This document shows, one piece after another, positions 6,763 through 11,323 of a stretch of 11,901 nt of DNA (position 1 is its first letter; every line of letters begins with the position of its first letter). Origin of the DNA: Candidatus Aenigmatarchaeota archaeon (lineage in GTDB: Archaea > Aenigmatarchaeota > Aenigmatarchaeia > QMZP01); NCBI GenBank assembly GCA_030672885.1, contig DAOVFN010000009.1, positions 1 to 11,901 of the forward strand, read 5' to 3'. A program made the position numbers and the translations under genes. The notes under the pieces are model-generated. The model saw only the letters and a program-made list of their open reading frames with translations. It ran no database searches and had not been told where the DNA came from.

Positions 6763-6776
6763 TCTCTCCCGGCCCA

Positions 6777-6819
6777 TCCCTCAACGACGCACAACCCCAT
6801 TGGGATTGGTTGTTTCAAT
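6777..6819 (+). other. 43-base tRNA spacer with a hairpin
   Basis: ACAACC (6791-6796) and GGTTGT (6808-6813) form a 6-bp stem whose loop contains CCC/GGG complementarity. It sits 6 bases before tRNA-Ala and may be a processing element or a weak attenuator. No promoter is evident in the spacer. Confidence 0.4.
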
Positions 6820-6855
6820 GGGCCGGTAGATCAATGGCAGATCACTGCCTTCGCA

Positions 6856-6924
6856 ATAAGCCTTTACGAGAGCTACCGCTTCTTCAAAGGCTTAAGCCAA
6901 ACTCGTAATAAAGGTTTACAAGAC
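6856..6924 (+). other. tRNA-Ala intron at 37/38 (family member E, degenerate)
   Basis: The intron is 69 nt. It keeps the 5' part: AAGCCTTT (about 6858-6865) pairs with AAAGGCTT (6886-6893), then the AAGCCAAA linker. The GGAG/CTTCC hairpin is absent. Instead CTCGT (6902-6906) is complementary to ACGAG (6866-6870) in the first hairpin's loop, a possible pseudoknot. A 3' AAAGGTTT (6910-6917) could also pair with the 5' segment. The central helix of the splice motif is weak. Confidence 0.72.
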
Positions 6925-6946
6925 AGGCAGAGGCTCCGGGTTCAAA

Positions 6947-7047
6947 TAAACCTTTTTCATACCCTCAGGGGCACAAGAGAAAAGGTTTAAGCCAAAAGGA
7001 GTGCCCCTTCGAAACTCCGGGGCACTTCCAGAAAGAGGTTTGGTAAA
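6947..7047 (+). other. tRNA-Ala intron in the T loop at about 59/60 (family member F)
   Basis: The intron is 101 nt. The 5' AAACC (6948-6952) pairs with GGTTT (6984-6988) or, through a longer helix with one G-U pair, with the 3' GAAAGAGGTTT (7031-7041). Hairpin GGAGTGCCCC (6998-7007) pairs with GGGGCACTTCC (7019-7029). The 3' tail matches that of intron B, while the 5' 55 nt match intron C. Confidence 0.78.
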
Positions 7048-7048
7048 T

Positions 7049-7063
7049 CCCGGCCGGTCCATC
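7049..7063 (+). repeat. attL-like direct repeat at the tRNA-Ala 3' end
   Basis: CCCGGCCGGTCCATC covers the 3' strand of the T stem, the 3' acceptor strand, A73 and two flanking bases. It recurs exactly at 8292-8306. Archaeal tyrosine integrases commonly target tRNA 3' ends and leave such repeats. Confidence 0.7.
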
Positions 7064-7125
7064 TCACAACCAATATAGCCAATTAGACAATGCATAGAAA
7101 CTGAGAACCGAAAATATTCATCTGA

Positions 7126-7971
7126 TTATATAGATATGGAGTGGCATCCACTAATAGTATGTTCTGGAACAAGTCCCCTTCGTTCAAAATAGTCCATCTT
7201 GATGTTACTCTTGAAATATACAGCAGGGACTTTTGCATCACTTATCTCGAGAGCGGCATCAATGGTTTTTGATTTACCCATACTTGGATATAAATCAATA
7301 GTCTCTGAGTAGAAACCATCCGAATCTAGTGAATGTGATGTCTGCTGGTTTTGTGGATATGATTCTATCACGCAAAGACTTCCGTCCGGCATTCTGTATT
7401 GAGTCATATCATCGGGTATATCGTATATACATTTCCTGATAATATCCATTAAATCTTTGTGAGGATATGTGGCAATGAATAACCCTCCATCTTTCAACTT
7501 ATTGAATATCATCTTATAGAGATTTTGCTGGTCGTGAATATGGTCACATAATCCTGCTATCACGATATCTGGAGATATTCTGGCATAAGTAAGGAAACTT
7601 AGTGCGTCGTCCTGGACTTGTAGGGGCAGTTCATCGAAAATCTCACTCTTTTCTATATGCTCCAAATATCTTTTCCTGGCTTTGATTAACATTTTCTCTG
7701 ATAAATCGACTTCTACAAAATTCCCAAAAGGTATCCTCAATTCTGAGTCATGTCCAGCAAGGTCGAGAACATGTTGACCAGGTCCTCCACCAATGATAAG
7801 AGCAGTACATGTTTCTGGATCAATCCCGGTCTTATTTAGGAATCTCTCTACGTGGTGGTTTATAACAGGTTGCTGCAAAGCATTGAACTCTGATACCGTT
7901 CGATGCGAAGGGGACAGATAATCATCAGAAAGCTCATTATATACACGTCTTACCCCTTTCTTATTGCTCAT
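7126..7971 (-). CDS. Class I SAM-dependent methyltransferase, probably acquired
   Basis: The product has 281 residues from the chosen start. It shows a class I methyltransferase fold: motif I ALIIGGGPGQHVLDLAG (about 48-64), an acidic residue ending the second strand (FVEVD), a DD before the third strand (VQDDALSF), motif IV-like PDIVIAGLCDHIHD, and KDGGLFIATYPH. The substrate cannot be told. ATG 7969-7971 (MSNKKGVRRVYNELSD) is chosen because the promoter-like GAAAACATATAAAG on the minus strand near 8049-8062 would start transcription downstream of the longer readings at 8109 and 8085; no Shine-Dalgarno is evident. The gene is the only substantial one inside the tRNA-Ala repeat pair and differs from its neighbours in base use (many ATA, AAT and AAA codons), consistent with transfer. 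Confidence 0.8.
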   Translation of the reverse strand: MSNKKGVRRVYNELSDDYLSPSHRTVSEFNALQQPVINHHVERFLNKTGIDPETCTALIIGGGPGQHVLDLAGHDSELRIPFGNFVEVDLSEKMLIKARKRYLEHIEKSEIFDELPLQVQDDALSFLTYARISPDIVIAGLCDHIHDQQNLYKMIFNKLKDGGLFIATYPHKDLMDIIRKCIYDIPDDMTQYRMPDGSLCVIESYPQNQQTSHSLDSDGFYSETIDLYPSMGKSKTIDAALEISDAKVPAVYFKSNIKMDYFERRGLVPEHTISGCHSISI

Positions 7972-8223
7972 GGTTTTTATAATCAGAATAACTGTTTTAA
8001 CCTTATCGGCGGGAAGTCCCCTTGCGAGAATTGGGGGGATGAGAGCTGAAAACTTTATATGTTTTCTCGTCCGTATCTTGCTCATATGGCGGGGACTGCC
8101 CGGATACACTCCTTTGGATGATCATGTAAGGCCTGTGTGCTGTGGTCGATGAATTAGGAAGCCCCTTCCAAAATGTAGGGAGTAGTTCACGCTTGCAGTC
8201 AATTAATAACTGAGGTGATGAAT
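7972..8223. promoter_or_regulatory. Non-coding stretch upstream of the methyltransferase gene
   Basis: A minus-strand TATA box with a purine-rich BRE (GAGAAAACATATAAAG, about 8047-8062) is the likely methyltransferase promoter. A second TATA-like TTATAAAA lies directly before the ATG, too close to serve it. ATGATCAT (about 8118-8125) is palindromic. I recognise nothing else in this stretch; overlapping open frames look like shadows. Confidence 0.4.
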
Positions 8224-8358
8224 ATGAAACAAAATCATCACCCAGAACAGAAAACAGATAACGAGGGAACCAATTTACCCAACTCGGTTAACCCGGCCGG
8301 TCCATCACTAATTTTAATACAGTTCGGAAAGAATACTCATGGTATTCACCATATATAA
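8224..8358 (+). CDS. Short frame reading out through the right repeat, doubtful
   Basis: The frame has 44 codons from an ATG with a strong Shine-Dalgarno GAGGTGAT (8212-8219). The first 22 residues are hydrophilic (MKQNHHPEQKTDNEG and on). The repeat then encodes N-P-A-G-P-S, and the frame runs out across the carS start, overlapping it by 20 bases. If the segment were excised as a circle, the frame would continue into the left flank and stop after ten more residues. It could be the 5' remnant of an element gene cut by integration, perhaps an integrase of the SSV type, but no integrase motif is visible. Confidence 0.3.
   Translation: MKQNHHPEQKTDNEGTNLPNSVNPAGPSLILIQFGKNTHGIHHI
8292..8306 (+). 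repeat. attR-like copy of the tRNA-Ala 3' end
   Basis: This is an exact copy of 7049-7063. The match stops at the T stem: the upstream bases (GTTAA) do not restore a T loop, so this is not a tRNA gene. The carS promoter begins within a few bases. Confidence 0.7.
8309..8319 (+). promoter_or_regulatory. TATA box of carS
   Basis: AATTTTAATAC is centred 24-25 bases before the carS ATG, which has no good Shine-Dalgarno; the transcript is probably leaderless. The box is directly outside the right repeat. Confidence 0.5.
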
Positions 8359-8887
8359 TCTTGTTGGGGCAGTCTGGCTCATCCTTCCGGCCTATGCTGC
8401 CAATGGCCTGGCTCCCCTAGTAGGCCTGAGAGGGGGCCTCCATCACATTGATGGCGGCAGGACGCTTGGCAGGTCCAGGCTCCTTGGTGATGGGAAGTCC
8501 TGGGAGGGCCTGGTGTTCGGCATCCTGGTGGCTGTCTGCATAGCCCTGGTGGAGATGATGGCATTCCCCTATCTGCCCTGGGAACTCTCTGATATTCCGC
8601 TTAACATTGCTGCGATGTCACCGCTCCTAGGCCTTGCCCTTGGTCTGGGTGCCATGCTGGGTGATGTTACCGGAAGCTTTATCAAGCGCAGGCTCGACCG
8701 GCCCAGGGGCTCTCCTGTGCCCCTTCTTGACCAGCTCGATTTCCTTCTGGGGGCCTTCCTCTTTGCGGCCCTTGTCGTTCCGGTCAGGCTGGAATGGTTC
8801 CTGCTAATGGTGGTCCTGACCCCGGTGCTTCACCTGACAGCCAACCTGATAGGCTTCAGGCTAGGTATTAAAAAAACACCATGGTGA
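8339..8887 (+). CDS. carS: CDP-archaeol synthase (CarS, DUF46 family)
   Basis: CarS transfers CMP from CTP to unsaturated archaetidic acid (digeranylgeranylglyceryl phosphate) at the membrane, making the CDP-archaeol used for polar head-group attachment in archaeal lipids. The protein has 182 residues, the usual family length. Hydrophobic segments at about 3-22, 54-75, 86-106, 137-153 and 155-172 suggest five membrane spans. The hallmark DGGRTLGRSRLLGDGKSWEG (39-58) corresponds to the conserved D-x-G-x4-G-x-R-x2-GDGK-x-W-x-G motif. A second conserved loop, GDVTGSFIKRRLDRPRG, follows the third span, then PLLDQLDFLLGA. It ends 24 bases before the convergent tmk stop. The start is supported by the TATA spacing and by the family N-terminus in the first span. 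Confidence 0.92.
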   Translation: MVFTIYNLVGAVWLILPAYAANGLAPLVGLRGGLHHIDGGRTLGRSRLLGDGKSWEGLVFGILVAVCIALVEMMAFPYLPWELSDIPLNIAAMSPLLGLALGLGAMLGDVTGSFIKRRLDRPRGSPVPLLDQLDFLLGAFLFAALVVPVRLEWFLLMVVLTPVLHLTANLIGFRLGIKKTPW

Positions 8888-8911
8888 TTGCGCGGCCCTG
8901 CCAGAAGGATT

Positions 8912-9514
8912 TCATATCCTGAGTATCTTGCGGATGTCTGCAAAAACCTCATCTATGGACCTGTCTGCGTCCACCACGTACCACTGTCCGAATACATTGT
9001 TCTTTATGAGGCAGTCATAAGATTCCAGGACATTGGTTATGAATTTCTCATCAGATTCGTTCCTGTCCAGGCTCCTCTTCTCCTTGAACTTCCTCTCCAT
9101 GGAGACTTTGGGCGAGACCCTGAGGTAGATTATGGTGTCGGGCCTGGGTAGCTTGAAGATTTCCGCGAGCTTGAGGCAGGTTTCAACCCTGACCCCCTGC
9201 AGGCTCTGATATGCCAGTGCGGACGTGAAATAACGGTCAAGTATCACGACTTTGTCCTGTTTCAGCCATGCCTGTATCTTTCCTGTGTCCTTAACCATAT
9301 CGGCTCCGTAGAGGAGCAGAAGTACCTCTGGGGAGAAATCATATTTCTTGTGCAGGAAGTTATGTATGAGCCGGCCTATGGGTCCGCTGTAATCAGGATA
9401 CTGGTGCCTCTCCGCGGGTATTCCCCTCTCCCTGAGCAGTGCGAGAAGGCGCTTGGACTGTTCCTCCCCCCCGGCGCCGTCAGCGCCCTCTATAACGACA
9501 AGCTTTCCTGTCAT
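8912..9514 (-). CDS. tmk: Thymidylate kinase with an altered P-loop
   Basis: dTMP kinase phosphorylates dTMP to dTDP with ATP in the cytoplasm. The 200-residue length and overall layout fit: strand VVIEGADGAG (6-15), LDRYFTSALAYQ with the DRY triad D93-R94-Y95, a LID with KEKRSLDRNE (144-153), and the C-terminal VVDADRSIDEV. The Walker A motif is odd: family members read G-x-D-G-x-GK-(S/T/A/E)-x-Q, but here residues 10-19 are GADGAGGEEQ, so the lysine is Gly16. The codons are clean (GGG GGG GAG GAA) and the frame is intact, so this is not a frameshift. The start ATG shares its first base with the last base of the adk stop (TAATG), pointing to translational coupling. It may be an active variant using another basic residue such as Lys21, or a non-catalytic homologue. 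Confidence 0.85.
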   Translation of the reverse strand: MTGKLVVIEGADGAGGEEQSKRLLALLRERGIPAERHQYPDYSGPIGRLIHNFLHKKYDFSPEVLLLLYGADMVKDTGKIQAWLKQDKVVILDRYFTSALAYQSLQGVRVETCLKLAEIFKLPRPDTIIYLRVSPKVSMERKFKEKRSLDRNESDEKFITNVLESYDCLIKNNVFGQWYVVDADRSIDEVFADIRKILRI

Positions 9515-10158
9515 TACATTCCCTTGATGTATTCGTTTATGGCATCCGTGATGCGCTTGTGCACAACCTCGACGTCACCCTCTGCGCTGACATCGATGAG
9601 GGTGCCCTTGTCCCTGTAGAAATCTATCAGCGGAGCGGTCTCCCTCTCATATACCTCAAGCCTCTCCTTCACGATGTCTGGCTTCTGGTCCTCGCGCTGG
9701 TAGAGCTCGCCACCGCACTTGTCACAGACCCCTTCAATCTTGGGCTTCACAAAGAGCGTATTGTATATGGCCTGGCACTTTCTGCAGGTAAGGCGGTTGC
9801 TTATCCTGGCTATGATAGTCTCATGCGAGGCCTTCATGTTGACCACAAGATCTGTTGCGGTTATGTTTCTGAGGGCCCCGGCCTGCTCTATGGTTCTGGG
9901 AAACCCATCCAGTATGAATCCCTCTCTGCAGTCATCCCTGCCGAGCCTGGACCTGAGAATCTCAATGACCATTTCATCAGGAACCAGGACGCCCTCTTCC
10001 ATATACTCATTCAGCTTTTTGCCCAGTTCTGTCCCTGCCTTGGCTTCCTCCCTGAACATCTCTCCTGTGGATATCCTGGGTATGCCAAACCCCTTGGCAA
10101 CCTTTCCTGCATGTGTGCCCTTACCCACCGCGGGCGGGCCCAGGAAAATAATCTTCAT
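9514..10158 (-). CDS. adk: Adenylate kinase, long form with zinc-binding LID
   Basis: Adenylate kinase interconverts ATP + AMP and 2 ADP. The 214 residues match the bacterial/eukaryotic-type long form rather than the trimeric archaeal AdkA type. Walker A is GPPAVGKGT (7-15), the AMP-binding segment is around ISTGEMFRE (29-37), and DGFPRT is at 84-89. The LID (about 123-160) holds a four-cysteine zinc site, C125-x2-C128 and C145-x2-C148. R155 and the following acidic stretch form the LID catalytic region. ATG 10156-10158 is supported by GGGGGTAAT about eight bases upstream and a TATA box at 10208-10217. It is first in a two-gene operon with tmk, overlapping by one base, which joins nucleotide mono- and diphosphate balance. 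Zinc-LID forms in archaea are often taken as transferred, but here base use matches the neighbours. Confidence 0.95.
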   Translation of the reverse strand: MKIIFLGPPAVGKGTHAGKVAKGFGIPRISTGEMFREEAKAGTELGKKLNEYMEEGVLVPDEMVIEILRSRLGRDDCREGFILDGFPRTIEQAGALRNITATDLVVNMKASHETIIARISNRLTCRKCQAIYNTLFVKPKIEGVCDKCGGELYQREDQKPDIVKERLEVYERETAPLIDFYRDKGTLIDVSAEGDVEVVHKRITDAINEYIKGM

Positions 10159-10281
10159 CTTTCATTACCCCCATGAATCATGAAATTGGTTAATATTTGC
10201 ACGCACACTTATAAGTAATAGAGCAAGAAGACCACTGTTTTCAAACTGTGGATGAATTGCGACCGTCTGAACGATAGACGC
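10159..10281 (-). promoter_or_regulatory. adk promoter region and two inverted repeats after rfcS
   Basis: A TATA box TACTTATAAG (10208-10217, minus) would start the adk transcript near 10187. Nearer to rfcS are two inverted repeats: CGTCT/AGACG (10264-10280, loop 7) and CCAC-x-GTTT/AAAC-x-GTGG (10232-10251, loop 2). On the minus strand the second is followed by a pyrimidine-rich TCTTCTTGCTCT. Together they could mark the end of the rfcS transcript; no long U-tract is present. Confidence 0.4.
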
Positions 10282-11232
10282 TTACTTCCTTATGCCAATG
10301 AACTGCGCAAGCAGTGCCTCGAGCTGTATCTCTTCTGAGCCGCCCTGGTTGAGGCGGAACTCAAATTCGCCAATCCTGTCTATCAGCCTGAGCTTTGCCT
10401 CCTCAGGAACATCCAGGCTGAACAGCTGGCGGTGAATCTCTCTGATGATGTCCTCGCCTGACAGGCCCTGTTCTATAAGAAGGCTGTAGAGCTTCTTCCT
10501 GGCATCAGGAAACCTCCCTCCCAACAATGCCAGATCGAGCATTTCCCTGACGTCCCTGGGCCTTGCCCTGGCAGCCACGTCATAGACAACCTCCCTGGTG
10601 ACCTTGCCTAGGGCCGATGCTGCCTGGAGTATGTTCGTGGCCTTTCTGAGGTCCCCTTCAGCAATTTCATATATCGCCTTTAATGCGTCCTGGTCTGCCT
10701 GTATGCCCTCGCCCCGGGTTATTCTCTGGAGGTAGCTGCATGTGTCCTCTTCTGAGAGGCCCCTGAGCCTGAACACAGCGCACCTGGACTGGATGGGCTC
10801 GATAATCCTGGATGAATAATTGCAGCTCAGTATGAATCTGCACACCCCTGCGTACCTCTCTATGGTCCGCCTGAGGGCCTGCTGGGCCTCTGGTGTAAGG
10901 GCGTCTGATTCGTCAAGGAACACAATCTTGAAGTCAGCCCCCATGGGCATCATGCTGGCAAAGTCCTTAATCCTGCCCCTCACCACATTGATGCCCCTGT
11001 CATCCGAGGCATTGAGTTCCTGGAAGTTCTGCTTCCAGCTCTCGCCATACAGGTCCCTGGCCAGCGCCAGGACCATGGTTGTCTTGCCCACGCCAGCCGG
11101 ACCTGCAAAGAGCATGTTCGGAATGGAACCCTCCTTGATCCAGGCCTTCAGTCTCTCCACCACATGCTTCTGACCTATGATATCTGAGAGCTTGGATGGC
11201 CTGTATCTCTCTGTCCATACATCAATCTTCAT
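10282..11232 (-). CDS. rfcS: Replication factor C small subunit (clamp loader)
   Basis: RfcS is the AAA+ small subunit of the archaeal clamp loader; with RfcL it opens PCNA and places it on primed DNA. The protein has 316 residues, normal for the family. It begins WTERYRPSKLSDIIGQ (6-21), the RFC box region. Walker A is GPAGVGKTT (44-52), NASDDRG is 74-80, Walker B is FLDESDALT (105-113), sensor 1 lies in FILSCNYSS (133-141), and the SRC motif with the arginine finger is 149-151. The C-terminal collar domain is complete and there is no intein. ATG 11230-11232 is preferred: the reading that starts at 11292 adds 20 residues over a GC-rich leader and would begin inside the promoter TATA. The rfcL gene is not in view. 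Confidence 0.96.
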   Translation of the reverse strand: MKIDVWTERYRPSKLSDIIGQKHVVERLKAWIKEGSIPNMLFAGPAGVGKTTMVLALARDLYGESWKQNFQELNASDDRGINVVRGRIKDFASMMPMGADFKIVFLDESDALTPEAQQALRRTIERYAGVCRFILSCNYSSRIIEPIQSRCAVFRLRGLSEEDTCSYLQRITRGEGIQADQDALKAIYEIAEGDLRKATNILQAASALGKVTREVVYDVAARARPRDVREMLDLALLGGRFPDARKKLYSLLIEQGLSGEDIIREIHRQLFSLDVPEEAKLRLIDRIGEFEFRLNQGGSEEIQLEALLAQFIGIRK

Positions 11233-11290
11233 ATGTCTCGCCCAGTATTTGTTACGGGCCGCGCCCCGCGGGCACGGCACATGCTGCTCC

Positions 11291-11319
11291 AATATATTAA
11301 AAACCAGCTATAAATATAA
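11291..11319. promoter_or_regulatory. Overlapping divergent promoters of rfcS and the transglutaminase gene
   Basis: Two AT-rich blocks, ATATATTAAAAA (about 11292-11303) and CTATAAATATAAAG (about 11309-11322), both read as TATA boxes on either strand. On the plus strand the first lies about 26 bases before ATG 11324 and would give a leaderless transcript. On the minus strand either would give rfcS a leader of about 40-55 nt containing the GC-rich palindrome around GGGGCGCGGCCC (about 11255-11275). Confidence 0.45.
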
Positions 11320-11323
11320 AGAC

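Larger units (their letters stand above)
6568..6776 (+). tRNA. tRNA-Ile(GAU) with two introns
   Basis: Acceptor GGGCCGG (6568-6574) pairs with CCGGCCC (6769-6775), with A73 at 6776. D stem GCCT/GGGC. Anticodon stem CCCGA (6595-6599) pairs with TCGGG (6704-6708) around loop CTGATA plus A6703, anticodon GAT at 6602-6604. Variable loop AGATC. T stem GAGAG (6714-6718) pairs with CTCTC (6764-6768), loop TTCGAA plus T6763. Intron 1 is 6606-6702 (37/38) and intron 2 is 6725-6762 (59/60). CCA is not encoded. The cloverleaf is complete, and the anticodon loop CTGATAA is the usual archaeal tRNA-Ile one. Confidence 0.91.
6820..7061 (+). tRNA. tRNA-Ala(CGC) with two introns
   Basis: Acceptor GGGCCGG (6820-6826) pairs with CCGGTCC (7054-7060), giving the G3-U70 wobble pair that marks tRNA-Ala; A73 is 7061. 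D stem GATC/GATC. Anticodon stem CTGCC (6845-6849) pairs with GGCAG (6926-6930) around loop TTCGCA plus A6925, anticodon CGC at 6852-6854. T stem CCGGG (6936-6940) pairs with CCCGG (7049-7053), loop TTCAAA plus T7048. Introns are 6856-6924 (37/38) and 6947-7047 (59/60). Exons match typical archaeal tRNA-Ala closely. Its last 13 bases plus two flanking bases recur at 8292-8306. Confidence 0.92.
7064..8306. mobile_element. Short remnant of an element integrated at tRNA-Ala
   Basis: The 1.24-kb segment lies between the tRNA-Ala 3' end and an exact 15-bp copy of it. It is visibly richer in A+T than its neighbours: hand counts of single 60-base lines gave 33% and 45% G+C inside, against 58% in rfcS. 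It carries one methyltransferase gene on the minus strand, and a short reading frame runs out through the right repeat. No integrase or replication gene is present, so it is a remnant or a small cargo left by deletion. An alternative is tRNA-associated gene transfer without a true element. Confidence 0.6.

Noticed and set aside
6350..6818. Minus-strand open frames across the tRNA cluster
   Set aside because: They are antisense to well-formed tRNAs and their similar protein strings come from the repeated intron core; no start signals were found.
6606..7001. CRISPR array or simple tandem repeat
   Set aside because: The repeats are unevenly spaced, embedded in tRNA loops, and their differences follow RNA pairing.
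6370..7047. Introns as group I self-splicing introns
   Set aside because: They are 38-101 nt, far below the size needed for a group I core, and I see no P3-P7 pairing. Positions 37/38 and 59/60 and the bulge-helix-bulge geometry fit protein-spliced archaeal introns.
6370..7047. C/D or H/ACA guide RNA inside the introns, as in some archaeal tRNA-Trp introns
   Set aside because: No paired RUGAUGA and CUGA boxes and no ACA tail after a pseudouridine pocket were found.
6330..7061. Split or permuted tRNA genes
   Set aside because: Each tRNA's segments lie in normal order on one strand, with short intervening sequences that begin and end near standard intron positions.
8292..8306. A partial or split tRNA gene at the right repeat
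   Set aside because: Only the 3' strand of the T stem and of the acceptor are present; upstream bases do not form a T loop or T stem.
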